Assembly (NCBI GenBank): GCA_016748015.1 | Contig: JAAOMT010000021.1 | Span: 17,679-67,212 of the forward strand | Reading direction: 5' to 3' | Origin: Geosiphon pyriformis | Taxonomy: Eukaryota; Glomeromycota; Glomeromycetes; Archaeosporales; Geosiphonaceae | Length of the DNA stretch: 49,534 nucleotides | Shown: in pieces, positions 1-10,690 of the stretch | Numbering within the stretch: the stretch's first letter is position 1 | Layout of the letters: each line of letters opens with the position of its first letter | Program-made: the position numbers and the translations under genes | The notes under the pieces: generated by a model | Database searches by the model: none | Seen by the model: the letters and a program-made list of their open reading frames with translations, nothing else | What the model was told of the DNA's origin: nothing

Positions 1-1
1 G

Positions 2-61
2 GCGGGAAAAGAAGACCCTATTGAGATTGACTCTAGTTTGACACCAACAATTGACGGATAA
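2..61 (+). CDS. Possible C-terminal end of a gene running in from the left edge
   Basis: The first 60 bases hold an open frame of 19 codons, entering from the window edge and closing with TAA. The peptide contains EDPIEID, an acidic tail of the sort often seen at the end of transposon-encoded proteins in fungi. Base composition is less AT-rich than what follows the repeat. The piece is too short to identify and could be chance. Confidence 0.2.
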   Translation, partial: AGKEDPIEIDSSLTPTIDG

Positions 62-70
62 TCACTGCTC

Positions 71-460
71 ACCAATAATTCGCAAATTCAACATTCGAAT
101 AACCACCGGCCATCAATAATTTGCAACTCAACATTCGAATAACCACCAGCCATCAATAATTCGCAACTCAACATTCGAATAACCACCGGCCATCAATAAT
201 TCGCAACTCAACATTCGAATAACCACCGGCCATCAATAATTCGCAACTCAACATTCGAATAACCACCGGCCATCAATAATTCGAAACTCAACATTCGAAT
301 AACCACCGGCCATCAATAATTCGCAACTCAACATTCAAATAACCACCGGCCATCAATAATTCGAAACTCAACATTCGAATAACCACCGGCCACCAAAAAT
401 GCACGAATTCAATAACTATCGCCCACTAGTAATTCGCAATTCAAAATTCGAATAACCAAT
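71..460. repeat. 40-bp tandem repeat (minisatellite), about nine copies
   Basis: The core acattcgaat recurs exactly every 40 bases at 91, 131, 171, 211, 251, 291, 331 (one change) and 371, each followed by aaccaccggccatcaataat. Units differ at one or two positions and the array degenerates after 400. All units are in head-to-tail orientation with no unique spacers. In no frame does it look like a good protein repeat. Confidence 0.95.
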
Positions 461-569
461 GAATACGGAATAGAAAATCATGAACAATCGATCATCAAAT
501 AACTGAATTAAATTTTAGAGTTAGGTGGTGAGGAATTGATAATTGTTAGTTTGTTATTTATGCCTTGCA

Positions 570-682
570 AGAATAAAGAGTGGGAGGGGGGTAGTTTAAG
601 ATTTCTTACAAGAGTGAAGAGCGGGAGGAGGTAGTTTTAGTTTAAGATTTCTTACAAGAGTTAAGAGCGGGAGGGGGTAGCC
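570..682. repeat. G-rich imperfect tandem repeat
   Basis: The block tagtttaagatttcttacaa occurs at about 592 and 638 (period about 46). Each copy is followed by aagagcgggagg-type G-rich sequence, and a related G-rich block precedes the first copy. The strand asymmetry (purine-rich plus strand) is striking against the AT-rich surroundings. Confidence 0.75.
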
Positions 683-691
683 ACATTTGTC

Positions 692-1920
692 AATTATCTT
701 TTCTATATCCATCTAGTCCAGGAATAAAACTTTATCAGTATATAACAAAGTTATCATGGAAGGGTTTTTACAATGCCAAAGTTGTTTACCCGTTGCCAAT
801 TCTGATAAACTCTTGTTATTTACTGTTTATTGTTTAAGCCTATTGAAATTTAATTCAGAAATTTGAAATGATCGATATAAAATATTTAAGAAACCTAATG
901 TATAATAAACTATTGTAATTAATATAAGTATTTTTAAATGAAATAGTTCGGTAGTAACTTTAAGAATTGCTAATATTAGCTTAAATCCAAGCAATAATAA
1001 TTTTATTTTTAAACCACTGATCAAATATCCTTGAGACCTTTTTTACGTAAGTTCGGATTTAAATATTAAATTAGGCAATATTGAGCATGGTTAATATATA
1101 CTTTTTCACCGTGTAAAACGAAAGCCCTCTGCCCTTGCTATCGAAATATATTAATTTGATCAGCACGAATAAAAAATTTTATGGTCAGTATTAATTCGGA
1201 AAAATTTTTATGTCCATAAGTTTTAAATGAGAAAAATGTGAATGTTTATTTTTAATTAAAACCAGAATTTTAAATTGAAAAACAAATTTTATTGGATTTG
1301 GAAATTTTAACTTAAATTAAATCCACGCTAAAATACTTTTTCAATGAAGGCAAGGCCAAAATAAAATTTTAATTACTTCAATTTTTTGAACCTTTTCACT
1401 TAAAAATAGCGAAGTCTTAAATTTAGTTAAATAATTAGAATATTCATAAAAAAATTTATTAAAAAAAGGCAATAGACAATATATCTAAATAAAAATTTTC
1501 TAGAAAAATTTAATTATCGGGATTAAATTTAATTTTAGTGTAAAAAAAATGGCTATTTAAGAATGATTGATTGTTACCATAGGAGGACATTGTGACATCA
1601 TTTGTCCTAAATAAGGACCAAGATGTGATGCGAAAGCTTTTTCATTCGATGCAGCCTTGGTTCTAACATTGCATTCCTAAATATATAATAATTTTAAAAG
1701 AATTGTTCAGATTAAAAACAAAATTTTGATTCTATAACAACTTATTAATTGACTTTCCAACTTTATCCCGCTCGTGGTTTTGGAGCCAGGGCATGGAATT
1801 ATTATAATATGTCACTCTATATATTTTTAGATTCTTAAAGGAATTTAGCTAATGAGCGAATTGGTAGTTTCCGAATCGAGTTTCACCATATGTGTAAACT
1901 TCAATCTGAGATACTTTTTC
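692..1920. other. Gene-free AT-rich stretch with two imperfect palindromes
   Basis: No convincing coding frame was seen; the small minus-strand ORF at 827-1024 is low-complexity. At about 1584-1607 there is an imperfect palindrome starting aggaca and ending tgtcct. Directly after it, at about 1613-1663, ggaccaag...gcgaaag pairs imperfectly with cattcgatgc...cttggttc. These may be a small hairpin or the remains of an inverted-repeat element. Confidence 0.5.
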
Positions 1921-2125
1921 TATTATTATAGATTGGATTCTTAATTATTTCATCAACTTCGTCATTGCCGCTTTAGAAGTATTTATAATGTTTCTCAAAA
2001 AATATGAGCCAGCATGCCGCACACGAATTATAATCTTTATTATTTTTAATACTCCTTTGAAACCGTTTACATTCGTTGCAATCATGAACATATGGACGAT
2101 ATCTATTAATTTCTTTGTATTCCAT
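1921..2125 (-). pseudogene. Relic of a kinase N-terminal zinc module
   Basis: Reading the minus strand from the ATG at 2125 gives MEYKEINRYRPYVHDCNECK and then a C-x2-C motif, followed by FFEKHYKYF, a stop (TAA at 1973-1975), and SGNDEVDEIIKNPIY. This matches the start of the intact kinase at 43171 (HDCNECEICQ, KCRACQ, SGNKLVDEIIKNPIY) almost residue for residue, so it is a fragment of the same family. The kinase domain itself was not found downstream (below 1920). The in-frame stop and missing catalytic domain make it a pseudogene. Confidence 0.75.
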
Positions 2126-3784
2126 GATGTGGATAAAGAACAAAGTATAAAGAAGGATAAAATGTGAATAATTTATTATTCAAAGAGGGTTTCTTTAAAG
2201 GTTTATTCGATAATACGTTTAGAAAGTTATTTTTCTAAAGGCGAGTTCTTAATTAATTGTGTTTTACTTTTAACACATCTTTGAATTAAACTCAAAATCA
2301 TAACTTTACCTAGATATTAAAGACTTTAATTTATTTTACATTTTCTATATATTAAAACATTTTTGAAGTTATGACTTAATTATAAAAAATTTTATTAAAA
2401 TAAATTTTGTTATTGTAGTTGTTCAGCACTAAAACAGAAAAGTTTTATTAACGACCGCTTTTCATTTCTGTTTTTTTTAACTTTCTGTTTCAATTTCGGA
2501 TGCTTTAACCATAATTTCGTAATCTCTTCTCTTATCAAATTGGATTAAATATCAAAAAAGATATTTTTCCTTTTATCTCAGAAAAGTTAATTGGGGAATA
2601 ATCTGAAATTTTATAAAATCAGTTGGAATTTTTTTAAATTGGAATCAAGTGTTTTGGAATTTGTAACTAGTTTTTTTATCCATAAAATTTATTATAAAGT
2701 CAGTATTTTTGGGGTTTTAAAATATATAAATAATTATTTATTATGGGGTTTGAATAATTTTGTTTTTGAAATCAAATAAACTTGATAATTAAATTACTAT
2801 TCAAAAAGAAATTATTATAATGTAAAAGTTTTATAATTGATATTATTATTCTAGTATATTTTCTTCAAAATTTTATTTACATTCAATATTCTAGCATAAA
2901 ATAATGCTCTAAGTTTAATAAATTTTGATTTTCTATATATTTATATATAATTTTTATTAATAATAAAATTGATTTTCAAAAAAAAGTTGAAAATTAAATT
3001 ATTAACGACAAAATATATAGGTTTTATAAGTTTTAGAAAAATTGATTTTAATATTAATATCAGCTTTTTTGCAATGATAAGTTAATTTAAATTTTACATT
3101 AACGAAAATTGTTTTTCCTGACATTAAAAAGTCATAAAAAACAATTATATAAAAATTCTAAATTAAAAAACTTTTATTATTTTTAATTGATAAGAATAAA
3201 GTTTTTATAAAGTATTTTTTAAATATTCTTACTCGACTTATTTTTTTTATTTGCTGTTTCTAGTTTTCTCTATTGTTTTATTTCATAAGCAATAAATACA
3301 TATCAATTACTTTAACTGAAGATACCCTACACTAATGTTGTATACTACATATTAAATTTAATTAATTATTAATTGGTTTTTCGTAGCCCGATTCTTTGTA
3401 AAAAAAAGTTTTTTAAATGATAATTACTTAGAATATTAGTTAATTTTAATCTTTTCTATCGCTAATTTGGGTTTAAAATTTAATTCGAAAACAGCATAAA
3501 GATGATGAATAATATGATTGCTATTGTTATTCATTTCAGCCATTAATACCGTTTTAGGAATAAAATCCGATGGCACCATCTGCAAATGATTGTGAAATCC
3601 TTTCAAGAGTTTATAAATCCTATTTTAAGTTAGAGATGTAAGTGATAATATGATTATAATTAATTTCAATAAGGGGATATTATATCTGAGGGCTAAAACT
3701 AGTAATAGGATAAATGTAGCTCATGGGCTTCCTACATTACGTTAAAACAGGAAATTTCTTAGTAGACATTGATAACAAAAACCT
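2126..3784. other. Gene-free AT-rich stretch
   Basis: Long A/T runs with no supported gene. The plus-strand ORF at 2591-2779 is low-complexity, rich in Ile/Phe/Asn/Lys, and looks like chance. Around 3480-3760 the composition becomes less AT-rich, leading into the relic at 3785. Confidence 0.5.
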
Positions 3785-4150
3785 TTAACCAACTATGTTC
3801 TCAACCTGCGACATCATACTTGCCGGCTTCCTCAAACCCATGAAAGACAAATGGTCAACCAAGAACGTTATTTGTTAAAAATATCTGGGCCCAGTTTATT
3901 GAGACGCGTCCTTTTCCATTTTGACTCTATTCCTGGCCGACGGAATCCAAATTTTGTCACGGCGCTTTTCGACAAAATTCCTCATTCATTTGACTATTTC
4001 AGTCTCTAAAGATGTAGCATCCCTGAAAACATAATGAATCAATAAACCATTCTTGAGCACACCTTTTTTGGCCAAAATTTTGTACATCTACGTATCGCCA
4101 CGAGTGCCGAATTCCGAATACAAATCTCTCAATATTTCCAGATCCTGGAG
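3785..4150 (-). pseudogene. Decayed coding relic of unknown family
   Basis: One minus-strand frame runs from 4150 to a TAA at 3785-3787, broken by four internal stops. It still reads like protein: LQDLEILRDLYSEFGTRGDT, stop, MYKILAKKGVLKNGLLIHYV onward, stop, MRNFVEKRRDKIWIPSARNR onward. GC content is clearly above the flanks (acgcgtcc, ccggcttcc), which supports former coding sequence. I do not recognise the family; a transposon-derived or lineage-specific repeated gene is possible. Confidence 0.5.
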
Positions 4151-5618
4151 TTTATCTTTATATTTTTTAAAAGTTAATTTACACAAAAATAATAAAATAC
4201 CAAAGTACAGATAATTAGGATTTGAGGTAAACTTTTTTAATTGACTAATTAATTCTATTTCAAAAAAGTAAATATATAAATAAATTGCCTATTAATATAA
4301 TCAGTAAAACTTTATTAATTGAAAAAAAGCTAATTCAACCAATTTTATTATGAAAAATATCTATTTAAGCTCATATTATTTTTTTTAATTTTAAATTGTA
4401 AAATATAATTATAAACCTTACTTTAATTGAAGCTTTTTAATCAAAAAATTCTATATTTAAATCAAAAATCTGCCATATTTAAATCAGAAATATAACGGTA
4501 AAATAAAACTCATATACATTAGCAATATTTTAAATTTTAATTTATTTTTATTTTCATAGTTTCCATTTAAATTAAAATTTATAATAAGCACTCAGTTAAA
4601 AATTCAACAAAAATCAAATTCTCAAAATATTTTTATTGGCTATTAGTCTTTTTGAATCTAATAGTAAAAAAATTAAGTTTTTTCTTTTCTGAGATTAATT
4701 ACACAAAGTATAACTTTTTATTTTACAACTGCGGTAAGTAACAATATTCTCTTAATTTTTTGCTATTTTAAATATAAAATCAGAACAGGTTTTCACTCAA
4801 AATTTATTTTTTAAATACATTAGTTTTATGTTGACCTTAATGATGACATAATTAACACTAATCTAGCTAGAAATATGTCAATTTTAAATTATATTCTTTG
4901 CAAGATTTTGAGAATAATAAGTTTTATAAAACGGAATTAGAAATTTTCAACATGATATATATTTTAAATTTTGCAGTTTATATTCAAGTATCTTATAGTA
5001 TTTTAAAGCGAGTTGAGAGCTTGCTAAAGAATTTTCAATAAGTTTTATGCTATAAAATTAATCTTGATATTTAAAGTTTACACAAAGAAAAAGGTTAAAT
5101 TTAGTGTATGAGAAAATATGAATTTGAAATTATATCAAAATATTAAGGTATTTATAATTAAACAAAAGATTTTATATTATTTTAGAATAATAAATTCTTA
5201 CTTTTTGAATAAATATTCTGATATGATTTAAGCTTGTTCTCACCAATTTAAATCTTTTGAAAAAATTTAAAATTTTACATTTTGTCGAAATTAATTAATA
5301 TGTTAATATTAAATAATTTCGAGATAAATATGTAGAAAAATCAAAATTCAATTACATAATCTTGTTATGCTACTGTTTAGAAATAACTGTCAAAAGAACC
5401 TTCAATTATAACAAAAGGCAATAGAGGATATAAAGCTTATCCGTCGAAGTCACGAAAGATATTTACTATACATCTAAGACAAAAAACTATTATTTATTTA
5501 GAAATATTTATTGATATTAGGTTTTAATTATATGTTAAAATTTTAGATAATGCAAAATCTAATCAATATTTGCAAACTTATTATTAAAATTGAGGTATTC
5601 AATTGACTTTACTAGATT
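4151..5618. other. Gene-free AT-rich stretch
   Basis: About 1.5 kb of A/T-rich sequence with frequent poly-A and poly-T runs. I see no gene, structured repeat or RNA here. Confidence 0.5.
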
Positions 5619-5831
5619 TTAACTACCAGGTTTATTAAAATTATTTGTGCTAACCTTTTGAGGCATATTCTGAAATTTAAAATTACAGAAATTTTTGACC
5701 ATTTTATTTTCAACAAAAGGAATGAAACATTTAATTTTTTGGCTTAAAGACCACGTTTTTGGCTGCGCTAAAGCATAGTGATGCCGCATAAATAAATACT
5801 GGTTATTACTTTCACAATATTGTAAAGACAT
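5619..5831 (-). pseudogene. Relic of a Myb/SANT repeat (type I family)
   Basis: The 70-residue frame contains ESNNQYLFMRHHYALAQPK, lining up with GRNSNDLFDRYRHVLAQPK at the R2/R3 boundary of the type I Myb proteins at 19.2-39.5 kb. The following residues (ENKMVKNF, NNFNKPG) fall where those proteins have QSHGKKWTEIS and NNYLAPG. The DNA also matches: ggctgcgctaaagcatagtg against ggttgcgctaaaacatgacg. Key Trp residues are lost, so this is a strongly diverged fragment of an older duplication. Confidence 0.5.
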
Positions 5832-7165
5832 AAAATAATAATTATTATTATTTTATTTGAGATTTCATTATTTCATATATGATTTTCAATTATTATTAAT
5901 TAATTCTTTTTAAATAATTTACAATATTATAATCTTTTTATATTTTTCAAATGATGAAAACTTTTCAGAAAATTCTTCAACCAAAGTCTTTCAAAATAAT
6001 TAAAACCACATCACAAATATGAAATTGTTCAAAATTTTAACCAATAAAATGATTAATATAAAAGAATAAAGTCTTCATATTTTTGTTCTTCGTATTTGAA
6101 ATAGAAACATTCCATTATTTATTTCATAGTGTAGTTTTTAAATACAATATTAAAGAATATCTTGAATACAAGTCCTAAATTATAATATTCGAAAACGCTT
6201 TAAAGAGTTTTACTTTTCATTGAAAATATTATTGATAATAAACTAAATTATCAATAAAAAAATTCTATTTAAAAATATTAAGTAAAGGTTAATTTCACTG
6301 CGATAAATAATTTTTTTTTAAGTTTCTCTTTTCTCTAATATAGTAGCAAAAAATATCCGAGCATGTCCATTGGTTCATTTCATATAATACTTGGGGAGTT
6401 TCTAAAGAAAGTATTAATTGGGCTAAAACTAAGTTTAACACTTTACTAAAGCTTATTAGTGGTTCTTTTTTGCTTTTGAGACTCTTTTCACCCATGAAAA
6501 CGAAAATGCCCACTTAAAACTTTTATCAAATTTCATGTTCTCAATTGAATAAATAAGAAAATTCTTGACTACAATTTAAATGAGTGTGGAAAAAGCGATC
6601 AAATCCTATAATTGTAAGCATTATATTTTATTTATTCAATCCAAATTTCGTGAACGATTTCGTACTTTTATTGGATAAATTTATATTTTATGCGTTTAAT
6701 AAAATATTAAGTATGTGTCCCATTTTTAAATATACTGCGTTAATAATTTTTGAAGCTATTACCAACAGGTCAAAAATAATATCGTCAAGTCACGATATTG
6801 CTTTCCAAACTTATGAAAAGGAGGGATATGTGATGCTTAGGTCAATAAGCAAAGATCAATAATTTTACGGAATATTTAGATTAAAACAGAAGTTTCCTTT
6901 CTCGGTCCTATGAGAAAAGTAATGAAATATTATACTATGACATTTATTGAAAAAGAATTCTCAATTGAGTTTCTACAGGTCAAAGCACACCAGATTATTA
7001 ATTCAAGGTTTTCCGCTGTGGGAAAAAATGACCATAATAATTAATTTGCTTTCCGACACATTTGTCTGAGTTCCTTATTTGTTAAATGGTTCGATAAATT
7101 TCCAATTTAGAACCATATATTTTATTAAATCCTAATTAACTAGAGTACTTAACAGTAGACTATCA
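5832..7165. other. AT-rich stretch, two small ORFs of doubtful meaning
   Basis: Holds a minus-strand ORF of 72 residues at 6295-6513 and a plus-strand ORF of 92 residues at 6584-6862. Neither shows a recognisable domain. The second is hydrophobic (IIFYLF, DFVLLLDKFIFYAF) but this may only reflect composition. The two may be remnants; I would not call them genes. Confidence 0.4.
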
Positions 7166-7854
7166 CTAACTCGAATCCTTGAGCATCTTCAAATGGGGGA
7201 TCCCTTCTTCATAAAAAATATTCCAATCTATAACTTTATACCCATTGCGCTCATAAAATCCCATTTTATCCTCTTGAGCATGTAAAAAAAACTTTTCTAT
7301 CCCCATTTCTTTTTTTGCATATGCTTCAACGGCAGTCATTAAAAGCTTTCCCATTCCTTTACCACGAAATGGTTGTGTTACAGCTAATCGCCCAATTTTT
7401 CCGGAATTGAAAGAGTAAGAATGAATACGAACTGTACCAATTGGTTGAGAGGCTGATCTTTCTAAAGCAAGTAAATGAATTGTTGCTGGGTCATTATCGT
7501 GTCTAATATTCGGTTCAAAAAGATTGAGTTTTAAGAAAAGGCAAAATCTCAGACGAACAGAATTTGAAGTCATAAATTATAATCTTTCAAATTTACTCAT
7601 CAATCTCTCCATCCGGTGAACACTTTTGCTCATTGACAAATATTTCAAATCGGACTTTATAATATTTCTCACGATCTATCATTACATCCAAAGTTGATGA
7701 ATGAGTTGATGAATTTTAAATCGATATTTCTGAGAACCAATAACATTTCAAATTGCAACATTTTAAAATTCAATAAAATTGAAGCTTTGAAAAAACTCGC
7801 ACCTTCGTCACTCATTACACGAATAATTTCCACATCAGGTTCAATTGTTGTCAT
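7166..7854 (-). CDS. GNAT-family N-acetyltransferase, three exons
   Basis: GCN5-related N-acetyltransferases move an acetyl group from acetyl-CoA to an amine. The model is ATG at 7854, exon 1 7803-7854, intron 7676-7802 (gt...ag), exon 2 7597-7675, intron 7503-7596 (gt...ag), exon 3 7166-7502. It encodes 155 residues and both junctions keep the frame. Visible family marks are VRFEIFVNEQ near residue 22, EIDEHDNDPATIHLLAL across junction 2, IGTVRI, and the CoA pyrophosphate loop RGKGMG at residues 90-95. NGYK and GIPH lie near the C-terminus. The length is normal for a single-domain GNAT. The frame is open upstream of 7854 but with no ATG, so I chose this start. The substrate cannot be told. 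No stop or frameshift is seen, so it is likely functional. Confidence 0.9.
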
Positions 7855-8092
7855 TTTTTCTTTGTTAATTTTTAAATCAGGATCTTCAACACTAAATAAG
7901 CTTGGATCGTATTTTTCAATGACTGAAAATCTCGACGCATAAATGCGTTGCACGACACTATATATATTGTAAATTTCTTTGGAAAAATTATTCCCAAAGT
8001 CACATGTTTCATTACATACAATTTAAGCAAAGAAAAAATATTTGTTTAATCAGTGAAACTAAATCCTCTCTTTTCTGAGCTACCTTCTTAAA

Positions 8093-9631
8093 ATGCTGAT
8101 ACCACCACCTCTGCTACCAAGAAAGGTTACCTCTGCGCCCATATCTCTAGCGCAGAGCAAAAAAGAGGATCTTGAGCTACAAAAACAACTTCTCACCCGA
8201 TTTCAGATATATGAGATCATCAGCAATATCGGCTCTGGGGTCAATTCAAGCGCCATGGCTTAAGACCTTATTGGAACGATCAAACCACAGTTGCTGTTAC
8301 CCACTGTGGTTGAGTCCGCCTGTTGCCTTGACCTCTTCCAATATATCTTCACCCTCCATTCTGCAAAACTTACAAACTCTTTTCAATTCTCACTTCCTAC
8401 TTGAAGGACCGTGAAGCTTGGTCATTCTATGGTTTCCTAAAGTCTTGCCGTAATGTTATTATAAATTCACCGCCCTTTTGCAGAAAAATGGCAAGGTCCT
8501 GAGGATGCATGGGCTACTCGTTTTTTGAGCAAGAAATTATTCCAAAAAACTATAAAGCTTTGGAAACAAAGGTTTTATTTTCTATTTACAAAAATCTTAT
8601 TGCAAATCAAATATAGTGAAAGGGGTTGTCAGTCGATCGGGGGTATTCGGTTGTCATGTCGACCCGAGTAATGATTGTTGCACTCCTGGTCGGTTGTTGG
8701 TCGGGCGCCATCATTGCGACTTGCTACGATTTGCAAGATCGAGAATATCTTTTATAATTTGGTGTTTGAAGTTATTATGCTACACTCACGCAACGTTGCC
8801 ATTATATTGTCTTCACTATAGGTAAAGTCTGAATGTTTAAAACAAAGCTTTATTGGATTACCCTCAGAAGCAGCTATTGAAGCGATGAGTAGGCTTGGCA
8901 AGATTTGCCTTTAATACTGTGGTGAAATGTAGCAAAAGACGATGTATCATTATAATGCAATAATGGTATCACGGAAAGAGGGTGGCTAAAACCTATGACG
9001 TTTCAACAAAAACATCTTTTTGATGATGCTTTGGCTATCTGGGATGAAAAATTTTATTGCAGTGCCATCGTCCGTCTTGGCCTTATTCTTAAGAAGTTGC
9101 TTAGGCTCAGCTTTAACCAATATCAGAGACAAAGCGATTGATTAAGTATTGGTTGCACGAAAGGAAGTTATCAAACGTAATGCACAACGACAACAAGATG
9201 CATCAACACATCACCTTTCTTTTCAATCTCATAAGGCGTCGCATCACAACATTACAATTTGTGCTCAAGTCACCTTGGAATCGCTTCTATGTATCTTAAC
9301 TTGACACTTCAGCAATATATGCAAAAGCACATCGACACCAGGTAAAGATAATAAATCTTTTAAGTTTTTGTTTTTTTTAAATTGCTTTTATATGTCATTT
9401 TTATGTCATTTTTTATTTTAAAGGATAAACATGTGCTATGGCCTCTCCACTTCGAAAAAAAAACGTAATAACAACAAGTGGCTCAATCCGCACAAGATCT
9501 CATGTGATGGCAAGCTTACATACTATCCCAAAACTAATGAGTGGAGATTTGCTTGGGCATACGAGACGCAAAACAGCTCTCCAAAATCCAAGCAGATGGC
9601 TCTGTTTCACACAATTAACCTCCAAATGTAA
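8093..9631 (+). pseudogene. Decayed multi-exon gene of unknown function
   Basis: A higher-GC island with coding-like plus-strand frames. It opens at ATG 8093 (MLIPPPLLPRKVTSAPISLA), hits TAA at 8261 and TGA at 8402, then shifts frame (DREAWSFYGFLKSC, then KWQGPEDAWATRFLSK). Later pieces include DDALAIWDEKFYCSAIVRLG and ARKEVIKRNAQRQQDASTHH. A likely intron at 9342-9423 (ccag|gtaaag ... ttaaag|gataaac) joins to a last exon containing KWLNPHKISCDGKLTYYPKT and ending at TAA 9631. I do not recognise the protein. Stops and frameshifts throughout most of it indicate a pseudogene, although the last exon is open. Confidence 0.55.
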
Positions 9632-9772
9632 AGAGAAGGCTAAAAGACCTGATAAAGCGGTGGCACATATGTAACGAGAAATTATGTGTTTGTAAAGTAA
9701 AATTCACACAAAGGCCATTGGATTTTTTATTTATGAATTCGACGCTATCATCATTCCGCCGTTCGAGGTATT

Positions 9773-10024
9773 CTAACATGGTAAATAAAAAACATGAAAA
9801 ACGTCCCAAAAATGCTTGCTTGGGCCCATTATCGATTTCGCCAATGTCTGGTAGCCAAAGCAGAAGAATTTGGTGTTTGTGCCATTGTCCAGAATGAGGC
9901 TTATACATCCGAGACCTTTAGCTGGTGCGGTAACGTCTAAATAATCGGAAGGTCCGAGGAATACAAATTCCGGAATTATAGGACTGTAATCGATAGAGAC
10001 GAAAATGGAATCTTTCTCCGGCAT
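9773..10024 (-). CDS. Hypothetical protein, 83 residues, possibly a fragment
   Basis: It starts at a real ATG (MPEKDSIFVSIDYSPIIPEF) and contains FLGPSDYLDVTAPAKGLG. Composition is balanced and GC is above the AT-rich background, unlike chance ORFs here. A second overlapping minus-strand frame (9615-9908) is also open, so a frameshifted longer gene is possible. It converges on the decayed gene ending at 9631 and may belong to the same old element. No domain was recognised. Confidence 0.35.
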   Translation of the reverse strand: MPEKDSIFVSIDYSPIIPEFVFLGPSDYLDVTAPAKGLGCISLILDNGTNTKFFCFGYQTLAKSIMGPSKHFWDVFHVFYLPC

Positions 10025-10690
10025 TGCTTGATGGAGCCTTGATTATGTCTGTAGATCATTATTGATGTGCTACAATCCATCTGAATTTGAATTCTTAATT
10101 TAATCCAAAGCAAAAAATTTGTTATTTCTTGAGTAATTTAATCCAAAGATTTTTAGATCATTTTAGGAAGGAACATGTTCAGGTATGATCTGAATCTTAG
10201 AAAACTTATTAGAAAGAAAAGTAGTTTATACATCCTTGAAAATAATAAAATCCAATAAAATTTTACGACCAAGTATTTATTATAACAAGTTGAGTTTAAA
10301 AATTATATGGGAAATCTTTCATTTGACATGAATTATTCAGCCTTACTCTATTAGTATATTAAAATACTAATATGTAGAGTATTATCCCCTTTAAATTTTT
10401 TATTTTCTTATTTCATGATACATTATTGCACTATTTTACTTTTACAAAAACTGAAACCAACTTTTTTGACATCATAGTTAACATGTTTCCAAGGTTCTTT
10501 TGTTTCAACCTTGATAAGGGAATCTTATAAATACTATTAAAATCAAAATTATGAGCACAGGGCTAAGTTTAATATATATACATAAACAAATGAGTGTAAT
10601 TGTTGAGCGCACTTTTGAGGCCCATTTTTAAACTACAATAATTAAATTTACTAAAAAAATTAACATTTATCTCTATTATACCTTTACTTA

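Noticed and set aside
71-460. CRISPR array
   Set aside because: The 40-bp units are head-to-tail without unique spacers, and the context is eukaryotic.
71-460. Telomeric or subtelomeric repeat
   Set aside because: The unit is long and mixed, not a short G-rich telomere motif, and it sits beside ordinary sequence.
827-1024. 65-residue hydrophobic minus ORF
   Set aside because: Leu/Ile/Lys/Phe-rich product of AT-rich DNA with no domain and no supporting context.
7694-7942. Plus-strand ORF of 82 residues
   Set aside because: It lies antisense to exon 1 and intron 1 of the GNAT gene, where splice sites and family motifs support the minus strand.
9615-9908. 97-residue minus ORF overlapping the 9773-10024 ORF
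   Set aside because: Less protein-like composition (many His/Phe/Leu/Cys), overlapping in another frame; at best the same gene after a frameshift.
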